Of a stretch of DNA of 64,000 bases, positions 44,650-57,500 are shown piece after piece. The DNA lies in NCBI RefSeq assembly GCF_014235875.1, contig NZ_JACJUK010000004.1, forward strand, positions 124,001 through 188,000, given 5' to 3'. The position numbers and the translations under genes were made by a program. Within the stretch, counting starts at the first letter, position 1; each line of letters starts with the position of its first letter. Source of the stretch: Croceivirga lutea. Lineage in GTDB: Bacteria; Bacteroidota; Bacteroidia; Flavobacteriales; Flavobacteriaceae. The notes beneath the pieces are model-generated. The model made no database searches and was not told where the DNA came from. It saw nothing but the letters and a program-made list of their open reading frames with translations.

Positions 44650-45483
44650 CTATAAATCACGCTTTTTTAGTAACGCATAAGATAAATAGATGAAAATCGC
44701 CGTCCATACGAGAACTATTAAAATTTCATACCAATGAACTGCATAGTCTAATTCTATTTTTTCTCCAATTTGACTTGCTACATTTTGCACCGCACTAAGT
44801 CGGGAGAAGGGTTCATCTATTAAGTTAAACATAGCATTCAATGGAAAAAAAGCCATTACTCGGTCTGTATCTGTGCCGTCTAGTAGTTTCCATCTAATCA
44901 TACCTCTTACAAATCCTTCAAAAATTTGCCAGAGAATTAAAAATCCAAGTGCAAAGGCTGACCTTTTAACAAAGATTCCTAGAAAAAGACAAAACGAAAA
45001 GAAGCCTACCAGTTTTACAAAAAAGGCAAGTAGAAATTCTAAATCAGAGAAAATTATAGAGAGCTCGTTATAGTCAGAATACACCAAACCAAGTATCATA
45101 GAAACTACAAAAACAAATACTGTTGATATTGCAGCGAATGAGATGACGGTCAAAAATTTTGAAAGAATAAATTCTTTTTTTGATAGTCCGTCAATTAAAT
45201 TCTGTTTAATGGTTTTATTACTGTATTCATTAGCCATCATTGAAACAATAACTATAGCTAGAAACAACTTGAAAATTGCAGTAATAAAAGTGTTAAAATG
45301 CCATATGTATGGAAAGTTAAAAATGCCTTGTTCTGCTAAATGAAATTTAACGGGACCAATATCAAATTTTATTGCAGCAATTAGTGCAATAGAAGTTAAG
45401 AGAATAAAATATGCTAATATTAAAATTTTGCTAGCACGATTATTCCAAAGTTTTATGAATTCTATATTGAGTAAACGTACCAT
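44650..45483 (-). CDS. ABC-2 type permease
   Basis: Inner-membrane protein of 277 residues with about six helices, the ABC2_membrane type. The N-terminal amphipathic start MVRLLNIEFIKLWNNRASKILILAYF is characteristic of bacitracin/lantibiotic-immunity or gliding GldF-like permeases, and the ending FIYLSYALLKKRDL is common to this group. It follows its ATPase with two bases between them. It lies in the middle of a block of T9SS cargo genes on the same strand; whether it serves them is unknown. Substrate not evident. Confidence 0.9.
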   Translation of the reverse strand: MVRLLNIEFIKLWNNRASKILILAYFILLTSIALIAAIKFDIGPVKFHLAEQGIFNFPYIWHFNTFITAIFKLFLAIVIVSMMANEYSNKTIKQNLIDGLSKKEFILSKFLTVISFAAISTVFVFVVSMILGLVYSDYNELSIIFSDLEFLLAFFVKLVGFFSFCLFLGIFVKRSAFALGFLILWQIFEGFVRGMIRWKLLDGTDTDRVMAFFPLNAMFNLIDEPFSRLSAVQNVASQIGEKIELDYAVHWYEILIVLVWTAIFIYLSYALLKKRDL

Positions 45484-45485
45484 GC

Positions 45486-46382
45486 TTATTTGTTTTTGGT
45501 TAATTCTAAAAATTGTTCTTCTAAACTCTCTTTTCGTTTAACAAGATGCCCTAATACAATACCTTTGTTAAAAAGAAATTGATTGAGTTCTTCAGAGGCC
45601 ATTTCTTCTTTTAAATAAGCGGTTAAGGTGCTGTTGTATTTTTCTATTTTTCCAAAACTTGCATGGTTACTTAACAATTCTTCTAGTTGCGATAAATTGT
45701 TACTTCTAAGTTCAAAAAAGCCATGACTAGCTAACATACTGTCTACAGGGCCAGCATATAACTTTTCGCCTTTTCTTAAAATAACTACATGGGTACATAC
45801 TTTTTCAACTTCATCAAGTAGGTGAGAAGCTAGTAATATTGTGGTGCCTTGAGCGGCTATCTTCTTTATTATTTCACGTATTTGATGTATACCTGCAGGA
45901 TCTAAACCATTGGTGGGTTCATCTAGGATTAAAATTTCGGGGTCGTTCAATAGAGCAGAGGCAATGGCTAAGCGCTGCTTCATTCCAAGGCTATACGTTT
46001 TAAATTTGCTGTCTTTACGTTCCCAAAGTCCAACTAATTCTAACTTCTCTTGAATTTTATCAACTGGAACCTCTTTAATTTTACATACTAGTCTAAGGTT
46101 TTTTACTGCAGACATGTACGGATAAAAATTTGGTCGTTCAATTATTGCACCAACTTTTTTAAGTGCCTCATGGGTAGAAGTCTGCCCCCCAAACCAACTA
46201 AAATTGCCAGATGTTTTATTTACAACATTTAAGATGATACCTAGTGTTGTAGATTTTCCGCTACCATTTGGACCCAGAATACCGTAAACATTTCCTTTTT
46301 CTATGGTGAAAGAAAGATTATTTACAGCAGTGAGGTAACCAAATTTTTTAGTAAGGTTGTTAACTGTTAGAATTGTACTCAA
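45486..46382 (-). CDS. ABC transporter ATP-binding protein (partner of the permease)
   Basis: Cytoplasmic ATPase of 298 residues. It has Walker A GPNGSGKST, signature YSLGMKQRL, Walker B ILILDEPTNGLDP, H-loop ASHLLDE and a C-terminal helical extension, in the style of bacitracin-resistance (BcrA)-like ATPases. I place the start at TTG 46382 (then STILTVNNLTKKFG), directly before the conserved first strand. An in-frame ATG at 46430 would add 16 residues and lies inside one arm of a 13-bp inverted repeat. It and the permease form a two-subunit exporter. Seventeen to sixty-five bases separate it from the preceding surface-protein gene. Confidence 0.9.
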   Translation of the reverse strand: MSTILTVNNLTKKFGYLTAVNNLSFTIEKGNVYGILGPNGSGKSTTLGIILNVVNKTSGNFSWFGGQTSTHEALKKVGAIIERPNFYPYMSAVKNLRLVCKIKEVPVDKIQEKLELVGLWERKDSKFKTYSLGMKQRLAIASALLNDPEILILDEPTNGLDPAGIHQIREIIKKIAAQGTTILLASHLLDEVEKVCTHVVILRKGEKLYAGPVDSMLASHGFFELRSNNLSQLEELLSNHASFGKIEKYNSTLTAYLKEEMASEELNQFLFNKGIVLGHLVKRKESLEEQFLELTKNK

Positions 46383-46390
46383 GCTGTGTT

Positions 46391-46433
46391 TTTTTGATTG
46401 ATTTATGCATACTTGACGATAATCAATCAAAAA
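46391..46433. repeat. 13-bp perfect inverted repeat upstream of the ABC pair
   Basis: TTTTTGATTGATT (46391-46403) and AATCAATCAAAAA (46421-46433) are exact reverse complements separated by 17 bases. It lies between the surface-protein gene and the ABC ATPase start. It could be an operator or an RNA hairpin near the TTG start. Confidence 0.55.
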
Positions 46434-46447
46434 TGTTACACTAAAAG

Positions 46448-48526
46448 TTAGTTTTTATTGACTCTAACTGTAATTCTTCGGTTTGTAATTATTGTTGTTG
46501 GTGCAATCATAGTAACCAAAACATCAACTGATGGGTTATCTAAAGTAATATTTGAATCTGTCTGGTCTTGGCTATTTGTTACCGTATTTGTATGCGTCAT
46601 TGTATTCATATAAATATTGGTAATTCTTGCCTTTGCTACAATATTCAAGGTCTCTAATTGCCCCCGATTTAGTGTGCCAACATTCCAATTAGGATAACTA
46701 AAACTTCCTGTAGTAGCGGTTGCCGAAATAAACTCAAGTCCGTTAGGAAGTATATCAGTAACTACTAAATTAGTAACAGGGTCATATCCAAAATTTTCAG
46801 CTGTAATACTAAAATTAACCAAATCTCCATCTGTTACAGCATTATTGTCGACAGCTTTATTTAATGAAATATCAGGATTACAATAATAGACAGAGATGGC
46901 ATTAGAGTCGTAACTACATGGCCCTCTTGTGACTCTCAAAAAGTAATCTCCCGCAGTATTTGCACTATATGTAGATGAAGTAGCCCCAGCTATTGGATTG
47001 CCATTTTCGAACCATTGATATGCATCAAAAAATTCGCCATTTGCAATTTCTAAAACTGCTCCTGGAAGGCAGTTATTACCGGTTATTGCTAAATCAACAT
47101 CAGGTGCATTATCAAAGCCCGAGAAATACCCAGCTATACCTCTTGCGCCATTAAAACCTATAAAGCCAACTGCTATAGGACCAGTAGATGTCACACTTAC
47201 ATTACCAGTAAGGTTAGGAATGTAAAAAGTTTTCCAATCTGTTGTTCCCACAACAGCTGTGGAAGAGGGTAGTGTTACTACTCCAGTGTCATCAGTTACT
47301 GTAATATTAGCATCTGGGGTTATACTTGCAGCTATAATTGTGACCCCACCAGTCATATTTACACCAGCACCATCTTCAATATTTGGAATGTTATCCATAG
47401 TATCTGGTAAAAGACAACTTACCGGAGCCACAAAGTTTAAACCTTGAGTGTATGCGGCGGTTGACCCACCAATACATTGATAGGCATAGGCATCTTTAGA
47501 GGTACGCACATACATATTTGCACCAGCTGTATTGGAAGAATAATTACTACTTGGAACTTCAAAATATTCTCCTTCATTAATTGTTGCAATAGCTGTTGTG
47601 GAACCGTTAACAAAAATCTCTGTATTATTGGCTGTTGCTATAATTAATGGAAATTCTGTCCAACCATTAGAATTTCCGTTACCTCTTATAAATACATATT
47701 CTTTACCTAATCTATTTACAGGAACAGGTTGGTCAATACCTGCATCTCTATTACTATTATTTGCTTGTCTACCATAGTTAAGCGAACCATTACTTATAAC
47801 AATGTCTTTATTTGCTATTATAGATGCACCAATCCAGCCATCTTCATGAGCTTGAGTTGGAGATTTACCAATATATGTTTCAAAAACAAATGATTCGTTA
47901 GCGTTTAGCTCAATTTGGTAAGTATCTGCTGTAATGCCAGCTCTATCATTACCTACTCTAAACTCACAATTAGGGTCATAACCTGTTAAATCAATAATTG
48001 TATTATCCTCTGTAGCCATAATGCCCAAAGTGTTTGATTTAGAATTTTCAGAACCCAAATTTGGTACCCCTCCCCATTTAAAATTTCTACCTAAAGCAGC
48101 CCTACCCTTAGAAGTTAATGAAGCCGCTTGTGAATTCGAACGCCCCCTATAATTTACGTAGAAATTGTTTCCGCTAGGTGCTTCAAAACGTAGTCCGGCG
48201 TCTGTTAATTCAATACCTGTATGATTGTTATCTACAAGGGTAATATTATTATTTCCATTTGGTAAATTATAAACTCCAGGACTAACATTGGAAATTGTAA
48301 ATGTTGCAATTGGTGTTGTAGCCGTTCCTCTATAGGCGTTTACTGTAAATGCGGTAGTTTCAGGTGTTGATAGATAAATTAATTGCTGTTGAATTGCGCC
48401 ATTGTTCGTTCCTTGTTTTAGCGGTGGTAAATAATGCAAATCACTCAGCTGCGCTTGAATTTGACCCGCTGTTAATAGAATAACTAGTGTAAGTAATAGT
48501 TGGTACAAATATTTAACCGAACTCAT
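46448..48526 (-). CDS. Secreted IgGFc-binding-like/DUF11 protein, partial paralogue of the giant adhesin
   Basis: Secreted protein of 692 residues, signal peptide ending at residue 25 (GQIQA before QLSDLHY). Residues about 26-480 form the IgGFc-binding-type N-terminal domain seen in large Bacteroidota surface proteins. An Ig/PKD-like stretch (AYQWFENGNPIAGATSSTY) and a DUF11 domain follow (VTDGDLVNFSITAENFGYDP). By eye it aligns almost end to end with the first 670 residues of the giant protein upstream. It stops after a basic tail (ITNRRITVRVNKN) with no type-A or type-B T9SS domain, so its route to the surface is unclear. It follows the giant gene by 27 bases and is probably co-transcribed. 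Confidence 0.88.
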   Translation of the reverse strand: MSSVKYLYQLLLTLVILLTAGQIQAQLSDLHYLPPLKQGTNNGAIQQQLIYLSTPETTAFTVNAYRGTATTPIATFTISNVSPGVYNLPNGNNNITLVDNNHTGIELTDAGLRFEAPSGNNFYVNYRGRSNSQAASLTSKGRAALGRNFKWGGVPNLGSENSKSNTLGIMATEDNTIIDLTGYDPNCEFRVGNDRAGITADTYQIELNANESFVFETYIGKSPTQAHEDGWIGASIIANKDIVISNGSLNYGRQANNSNRDAGIDQPVPVNRLGKEYVFIRGNGNSNGWTEFPLIIATANNTEIFVNGSTTAIATINEGEYFEVPSSNYSSNTAGANMYVRTSKDAYAYQCIGGSTAAYTQGLNFVAPVSCLLPDTMDNIPNIEDGAGVNMTGGVTIIAASITPDANITVTDDTGVVTLPSSTAVVGTTDWKTFYIPNLTGNVSVTSTGPIAVGFIGFNGARGIAGYFSGFDNAPDVDLAITGNNCLPGAVLEIANGEFFDAYQWFENGNPIAGATSSTYSANTAGDYFLRVTRGPCSYDSNAISVYYCNPDISLNKAVDNNAVTDGDLVNFSITAENFGYDPVTNLVVTDILPNGLEFISATATTGSFSYPNWNVGTLNRGQLETLNIVAKARITNIYMNTMTHTNTVTNSQDQTDSNITLDNPSVDVLVTMIAPTTIITNRRITVRVNKN

Positions 48527-48553
48527 TTAATTAGCTAATTTTATACTATTTAA

Positions 48554-51500
48554 TTATCGATATAGGGTAAAATGCCCAATAAACTCTCGTTCATCTTGCG
48601 GACCATTTAGTTTGATGATATACCAATAATCACCCGTTGGCATATTTTCAAGATTATATCTACCGTCCCATCCATCTTGATTTCCATTAAAGAAATATAA
48701 AGTACGACCGTATCTATCATAAATCTTGATAAAAATGTTTTCGTATGATTCTATATTTCTAGGTGCCCAAGTATCATTTAGAGAATCACCATCTGGGGTA
48801 AAGAAATCTGGGATTTCAATATCAATAAATTCCATTGCTATCTGGGCAGAAACGCTACAACCATTTTCATCTGTAACAGTTACAAAATAGGTCTTTGTCT
48901 CTGTTATATAGAACACTTCTGAATTTGTAGGTGGGTTATCATCTACGGTAAAGGTATAAGTACCTTGACCTGTACCGCCAATTGCTATGGCTGTAAATTC
49001 ATTAATATCAGTTTCTTCAAGCGTAAGTTGTAATGGTTCAAAAGTTTCAATGTTAAAATCAAAACTGTTTAAGCAACCATTTTCATGAAGCACATATACC
49101 GTATGAGCGCCGCCATTTAAGTTTTCAAATCTGTTTTCAACAACCATTTGGCTTGGGTCATCAGTGTCTAAACCAAATAGAACTGCTTCAGTACTAGAAG
49201 AATCGTTTAGATTAATTTCAATTTGATTTTCTGCATAACCATTCACATCACAACCGTAGTTAATGTCAATAGAACCGCTTAAATCTACTCCTGAATCAAT
49301 GGTGAATACTTCTGATATTTCACAACCGTTAGCATCTTTGATGAACACCACGTGATTGCCCGAGCTTAGATTTTCATATATGAAAACACTTTCTGTGAAG
49401 TCTGCGTCATTATTACTGTTTAAACTGGTAGCGTAAGGGGCTGTACCACCTTCTATTGTTAATGTTAGCGTACCATCAGCACTGTTGTAACAGATTTCAT
49501 GGGTTATTTCTGAAGTTACTTCTAATGGTAGTGGTTCAGTTATAGTGAATTCTAGAACTTCAAAACAACCATTTTCATCTTGCGCAATTACTATATAATC
49601 ACCTGCACTAAGGTTTTCGAAGGTGTTATTATCATCAAATTGATTGAGATTAGGCGAAATGGCAAATTGATAATTTCCGGTTCCGCCGCTTGCTTGGAGG
49701 GTTACGCTACCATCATCAATACCAGAACAGCTTATATTTTCTATACTTGAAGAAACCGTCAGCAAAGTAGGTTCTTCAATTATTATAGCTTCAGATTGTG
49801 TTTGACAATCTTCGCTTTGAACGCTAACGTAATATGTACCAGATGGTAAATCAGCGAAAATACCATTGCTTTGATTAGGTCTTACTTCTTGGGTAAGCAT
49901 ATTGTCAGAAAAGAGCGAGAATACATAATCACCCAAACCACCATCTGCTTCAGCTAGGATAAGCGCGTTGCTTTCACCAAAACAATTAACATAAGCTGCG
50001 GAACTGTCTATTGTAACAGATAAGTTTTCTAAGGCTTCTACACTTATTTCATTTGAAGCTATTGAAATACAACCGTTATTATCTCGAACAAAATAACTGT
50101 AGTTTCCAGGCCCTATGGCAGTAAATTGATGCGTATTACTACCTCCAGCATTATTCATTGCATTGAAATTTATTCCATCAATACTCCACTCGTAAGGTGC
50201 CACTCCACCGCTTACACTTAATAATAGTTCAGCATCTACCAAACAACTTAAAGGAGTTGCAGTTATTAATTGAGGGCTAATTTCATTAGGTTCTGTGATT
50301 TCTATTATAGACGATTCAAATTCACAACTCATATTATCTAAAACAGTAATACTATAATAACCAGTACCTAGATTATTAAATATTGTTGATGTTTGAGATG
50401 CTGAGGTGGCAATTGTAGAAGAACCAGAAGCGTCAGCATAGGTATTTAGAATAAACCTGTAATCAGCTGTAACATTTCTTGGGTCGAGCGTAATTGATAC
50501 TTCAGCATTAGAATCTCCTTTACAAGCTAAACTTGTGGCGTTAATAGTACCATTTATAGGGTCTGGTAGTACTAGACTAAATTCATTTACAAAGCTTACA
50601 TTACAACCTAAATCATCTGTTACCTCAACTGAATATTGCCCTGCTGTCAGAGATGAAAACAAGTGGCCATTAACACCAGAAATGGTAGTGGAATTAGAGG
50701 TAGTAGAATTTGTGAGTACTATTTGATATGGGCCTTGACCACCCTGAACATTAATCAAAGCACTACCTTCATCATTAGAACATCCAACTTGTGTTAATTG
50801 TATTGGTTCTAGTGAAATTGGAGCAATTGGTGTAGTAATAGTAAATGAACGAACTTGGCTACACTCGGGAAATCCGCTTTGAGTAATCTCAACTAAATAG
50901 TCACCTGCAGGAACTGCTATTGCCGGAGTAGGACCAACGTTTACAGAATTTCCTGTTAATACAGGAGCTCCGTCATCTGTTCTATTACTAGGTGTTCCAT
51001 TGGTAGAATAGATTTCCCAGTTGAATCCACCAGTATAGGATACATCAGATAAGAGTAATTCAATACTACCACTATCTCCATAACATATTGCATCAGCTAA
51101 TTTATTTACGATAACATCAAATGTATTTGGCGTATCTATAATATGGTTAATAGTGATTTCACAACCTGTATTAATATTTCTAACACCAAACGTGTGGTTG
51201 CCTGCCGGTAAATCTAGAAACTGATTACTTGTTTGATAGCTATTGTTAGGTAATAATCTGAACTCATAATTAGCGGGGTCAGTTGTATAGTTTGTTAAAC
51301 TACCGGTGACATTTATACTAATATCCTCACCCAAATTAGCACAACTAATGGCATCATCAACAGTTATTGAGGCACTTTGTAGTTCATCATAGGCAGGTAT
51401 TGTTACCGCACTTTGTGCACTGCATCCGTTAGAATCAAATACCCAAACTTCTACATCAATTTGATTAAAATCAGTATGATTATAAACAGGATTGGTTCCC

Positions 51501-54500
51501 GATTGTAAAACAGTACTTGTTACCGCATCTATAAATTCATAACGTACATAAGAACCACTTCCGCCTGCGATACTAGATTCATTAATACGTATTGTTGCAT
51601 TGTTAGTATTATTATTAGAAGAACAACCAAATTCAGTTACCACAGGTAGGTCAAAAGTAATTGGGTTGGGTTCAGCAACTGTGATATTTGTTACGGTTGT
51701 GCTACAACCATTTTGACCAATAGCTGTTACATTATAAGAGCCACCTGGTAAATTATCAAAAGTGTTGGTACTTGCATTAAAAGTAGCAATGTTAGGCGAT
51801 AAGGTATAGGTTAATGGATTTATTCCATTATTGGTCTCATTAATACGAATAACACCGTCTATTGCACCTGTGCAGCTTACAGCAACCGTATTAGTGGTAA
51901 AGTTAGGTTGTGTTGCCACAGGAACTTCAATAGCGAAGGTTCTAGAGCACTCTGGTCCAGTAATTCCTATGTCGTATATGGTTACCGTGTAGGTATCAGC
52001 ATTGGTAACTAAAACGGTTGTAGGATTAGTACTTAGATTTTGTCTAGCTACAATAGTTGTTGCTGAATCTGCGACCTCATAGTCATAAGTTCCTGAACCA
52101 TTAGATACTTCAATAAGAATTTCAGCTTCATTTCCGGCTCCACACCCTAGGCTTTGTGCTAAAGAAACTGAAGCTTGTAATTGCGGTTGCACAGTAATTG
52201 AGCTGGTATCCGTACAGCCATTACTATCCAAAATCATAACAGTATACGTGCCCGCAGTAATATTTGTAAATACGCCGCCATTATTAGCATAAGTTGCTCC
52301 ACCATCAATGGAGTAGAAAATCTGACTTGCGCTACTACTAGCGGTTACGGTAACGTTTGCTTGGGCATTGCAATTAGCTACATCAATAGCATCAATAGTT
52401 GGATTTGGAGCTAAATTCAGTGTAACATTACCAAGTGGTGCAGCACAATTGTATTGGTCTCTTACACTAATACTGTAAGTTCCCCCTGGAGAATTTGCTG
52501 GAATTTCTATAGGATTATCTAAAGTTCCAGATATGTTACTAAATCCTACAGGACCAGTAACATCGTAAAAATAGGTACCCCCACCGCCAGTGATATCAGG
52601 AATTTCAATTAAGCCAGGTCTATCACAAGTTATATGTTGTAATACTGATGGTGTACCAGAAATAGCATCTAACTCTTCTAGAATTTCGTTTTCCGAAGCA
52701 CTTATACAATTAGCTGTTGCCCCATCTTTTTTAGTTACTTCTATGTAGTAATTACCAGCAGGTAAAGAATTTATGCTAATAGTTTGTGGGGAACTAAAAG
52801 GAATATTACCACCACTATTAGAAATCATAACTGGCGTGCCAGAGGCAATGTCAAATAAAGACCATTCTATTTCACTACCGGTTGATACTGAATTTTCAGT
52901 GATTTCATAAACAATACTACCCGTAGAACCACCATTACAAGTTGGTGTAATTGTTGAGGTTATACCCAAAGGTTGCGTAATTAAATCGTTTACGTTTACA
53001 TTACTTTGTCTTACACAACCTGCGGCATCTCTAACATAAAAAGTATATGTTCTACCAGGTACTAAACCATTAAATACATAAGGTGTGAATTCATCTTGTG
53101 CAGGTGTAGTCCAAGGTATAGTAGGTGATGCGGGATTAAAACTAGAGGGCTCATCAGCATAAGTATACTGGTAATTTGGTGTACCCTCAGCACCTTGAAC
53201 TGTAACTTGCAATTCATTGCAATTCACAATTATCGCTGCAATTGTAATATCTAAATCATCTAGTGGATACGGTATAATAAACTCAGGCAAATCAGTTTGG
53301 CAAATAGTAGTATTACTAGCATCTACTGTTCTAATAGAAGGGTTCACAACAGTTCCAGAAAGATAACCCCTAAATTGGTCAGATGACTGCCATGTTGAAC
53401 CACCATCATCACTAAATTCTAAAGTGCCAATAGTAGTAGTATAACTATGAAAGTCAAATCCAAAATCGGTTAACAAACCAGAACAACTAGATGGCGTAAC
53501 TCCAGAAACATCTGCCACTAACTCATCAGGGTTATTAATTGTTATTGGAGTTTGTGTAACCGTACAACCATAACTATCAGAGATATCTAAAGTATAATCA
53601 CCAGTACCCAAATTGTAAAAAGAGTATGTGTTTCCTAAAACGCTATTCACGGTTTGGTTAGATGCACCACCGTTATCTAAATCAGTAATTGTTATTTCAT
53701 ATGGAGCGTCTCCTGAAGTTATTGAAATGGCAATTGAGCCAAAACCATCATGACATTGAGGGTCGCTAGCAATAGCATTAAAAGCTAAAACAGGAGCAGT
53801 AGTTATAGTAACGGTTTCCATGTATTCACAGAAAGGTGAGGCACCACCATTATCTCTTATGTAAACATCGTAGTTTCCTATTGCTCCACTAGTTACAGTA
53901 AATGTAGATGCAATACCAAAGTCACCTGGGGTCACAGTACTACCAGAAGTAACGTAAGCATAGACATAATTAGAATCTCCGCCAGCAGCTGTAACATTTA
54001 TTTCTCCATCAGCACAACTGGTAACGTCTGTTGTAATTACCTGTGCAGTTAATACGGGAGCAATAGTAACGGTTTCTGGTGTTGAAATACATCCTAAAGC
54101 ATCAGAGACTTCAATGGTATACGAACCATTTGCAAGACCATTAAAGGTATAATCGGTTGCGGAAGATGGAGTAGGTGTTAACCACGCCCCACCATTAATT
54201 CTAAAAGTGTATCCACCATTTCCTGTGGCAATGTTGGCGGTTATGGTGGCGTTATTTGCGCCATCATAACATGCAGTTGACGAAGTTGTAAATGTTACCG
54301 TTTCAGGTGCGTCTATGGTGACAATGCTAGTAGAGACTGATTCGCAACCATTAACATCTCTCACCCGTATTACATAATCACCATCAGTAATATTATTGAA
54401 AACAGGTGAATTTTGAAAAGCCGCTATGATTGTAGAAGATGTGTTTTCTAACTGATATTCATAACCTGGTGTTCCTCCATTAGCACTGGCTTCTAAAGTT

Positions 54501-57500
54501 CCACCCGCATTAAAACAGGTATAATCTGCGGTTAGCAATAGACTTGCAGTAATAATAGCGGGTTCTGTTAACGAAGCAGCTATAGCAGTACTACAACTGT
54601 TATCTGAAACTTTTCTCACAATTACAGAATAGCTTCCGTCACCCAAATTTGCTGATGTTGTAACGGGAGAGCTTAATGATGTAGTCCAATTTGTACCACC
54701 ATCAATAGAATATTCAAATCCTGTTAGGGAATCAAAATTCGAAACTTCAAAACGGATAGCACCATCAGAAGCACCATTACAAGAAGGATTAGTAGTATTA
54801 AGAAGCTGGGCTTCGAAAGCTCTATCAGCTTCTATAACCACACTTAAGTCTTGGGTTTGTTCACATATTTCTGGTAATTGATAAGCTTGAATATCATCCA
54901 ATACCAAATCATTACCATCGTTACTATTAACATTTGACCGTAAAACAATAGCAATATCTGTGTTTACACCTGGATTAAAGGTTATTGTTCTTTCATGCCA
55001 ATCAATATCACTGGTATTTTTAGGAATTTCAGGAACAGCTTCAGAATGAATAATTGTTCCCGTATTATCTAAGATTTCTATACGTACTTGAGGGTTGTTA
55101 CCAGCTCCAGTAACATTCATAAGATTAAATGCCCAAAAACTAAATGTGATTTCTCTATTAGCAAGAACTTCAATATTTTCTTTTTGCCATAAAATAGAAT
55201 TTAAGACCGGAGAGCCGGTATCAGAGAATGTACTAACATCTATAGCAAAAAATCTACCATCTGTTAAACCAGTATGGTCTTGCGGATTGGTTAATGTAGC
55301 TAAATTATTAGCATTGGTAACTAAATTTGTAACAGCATATTCACCGTTAACTAAAATACCTGCGGGACCTCTATTGCAGTTTAATACCGTACCATCTTGC
55401 GGCTCGTAACAATAAGCACTACCTACTTCTGCAATTTGAGTGGTAATACCCGCACCAAAACTTTCGAAGAAAAGCGTACTTTGATTTGGAGTTAAAGCAG
55501 AAGTATACCCAACGGTTAAGTTATATGTGCCAGCAGAAAGATTGGTAAACGTGTTGTTGTCTGTTGGGGTATTCGGAGTTCCATTTAAAGTATAGGTATA
55601 GGCAAAGTCTGTAGTATTTGATGTATTTACGATTAAACTACCTTCTCCTGCACAATCGTAATCAATGACCGTTGTTAGCGTTGGGTCTGAAGGCAAATTA
55701 GGCACTACAACTTCCGTAGAATAAGTACAACCTAAGCTATCTCTAACCACTAAATTGTATGTGCCAGGTAATAGATTTCTATTATCTAGAGCAGAAAAAT
55801 TAGAACCGCCATCAAAACTATATTCATATGGAGCTTGCCCTCCAGATACATTTCTGATTTTTACAAGTGCCCCGCTTGGATTACAAGAGGCATCTTCAAT
55901 AATTGCGGCAGATGCCACAAGACGATAGGGTTGGTCTATTTCGTAAGATATAGTTTCAGAACAATAAGTAGTTGCATTGCCACTGGAGTCTGTAACGGTA
56001 ATTTCATATAGTCCGGCAGGTAGATTAGCAAAACTATTACTAGATTGATATGTTGTGCCACCGTCCAAACTATATTGATAAGGAGCTGTACCCCCAGTTA
56101 CTGTAACTGTTAACGTTGAGGTGGCAGAATCTGCACACGTAATTTGAGAATGAGAACCAGAAACAGAAAGCGTGCCTAAATCTTCTACGGTAACCGTATT
56201 TGAAATTGCATAACAACCGTTATCATCAAAAACTATAAACTGATAATCACCGTCTTCATTTGGAAAATAGGTTTCTGGAGTTCCTCTATATCCAAATAAA
56301 AAAGTTTGGTTGGTTTGTAAACTAGATGCTGGAACAGCATTAGCACTAGCATATAAATCAACACCATTTTTACTCCATATGGCCATTTGATAGTCTGGGC
56401 TTGGTGTACCTCCATTTGCTGTTAAATTAACTACCCCAGCTGAACAAGTAATATTTTCAGAAGTGATTGCAGAAAGTGTTAGCTCTGGAATTTCATCAAC
56501 AATTACGGTTTGTACATCTGTACAACCATCATCTGTAGAGGTATAAATTAAATAGGTTCCTGGATTAACACCAGTAAAAGTTTGGGTATTGTTGCTAGTA
56601 GCCATCTCACTATCTACCAAAGAACCAATTCCGCCTCTTGCACCATCATCTAAACGTATTTCATAATTATAATTTGGTAATACATTTAGTGCTTGAATTG
56701 TTATTGTTCCTAAAGCATTACAATCTGCGGGAGTAGTAGTGATATTTACTTGATAATCACGTTCTAGTATACCAATGTCTTCAGTTTCAAAAATACACGC
56801 TCCATCAATTGGGTCACCAGTAGATGGATTTAATTGCGTTACCTGAACCTTATAAGTTCCACTAGTTGCAATATCAAAGTTTGGGCCATTATTATCAGCA
56901 AAAGGTATTACTACTGAATTCGTATTTACATCTACCAATTGAAAGCCATACCCCGAACCAATATTGGTAATTCTTATATTACCAGGTGTGTTACAAAGTA
57001 AATCTTCAGAAGTATAATTAATGTCTAGATTGTTTTCAAAAACATTAAAATAAAAACGACTAAAACAACCGTTTAAATAACTAATTACAACTCTGTATTC
57101 ACCCTCTTCTGTTACAGTATAATTATTTTGTGAAACTAAATCAGACCAAGTACAGGTTGCGTTTTTGTTAGCACAATCATCACCATTTGGAGTGCAGCTA
57201 CCTTCATCTAGTTTTTGCCAAGTAATGCTTTGTGCATCTGTAATTCCCAACTGAATAAAAGCTTCGTCATTTTCACCGCAAAGAAATATTTTAGGTAGTA
57301 AATCACCATCAACAGAACAAACCACAATTTCTCCTTGCAAGTCGTTATCAGGATTGGTATCTGTATTTACTTGGGTAAAGTAATCCGCGATTGGATTGGT
57401 TTGCGTAGTTCCAAATCGTTCAACAATAATGCTTTCGGTCATATCTGTGCAAGACCCGGCATTTTCTTTTAAAACAACATACCTACCTATTTGAGTTACT

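Noticed and set aside
44650-46382. GldFG gliding-motility ABC transporter
   Set aside because: The permease is only broadly GldF-like and no GldG-type auxiliary protein follows, so a generic ABC-2 exporter is the safer call.
48554-56200. Regularly spaced similar segments resembling a repeat array or CRISPR
   Set aside because: They are degenerate SprB-type protein repeats of about 85 codons inside one open frame; the DNA copies are diverged and have no constant repeat/spacer pattern.
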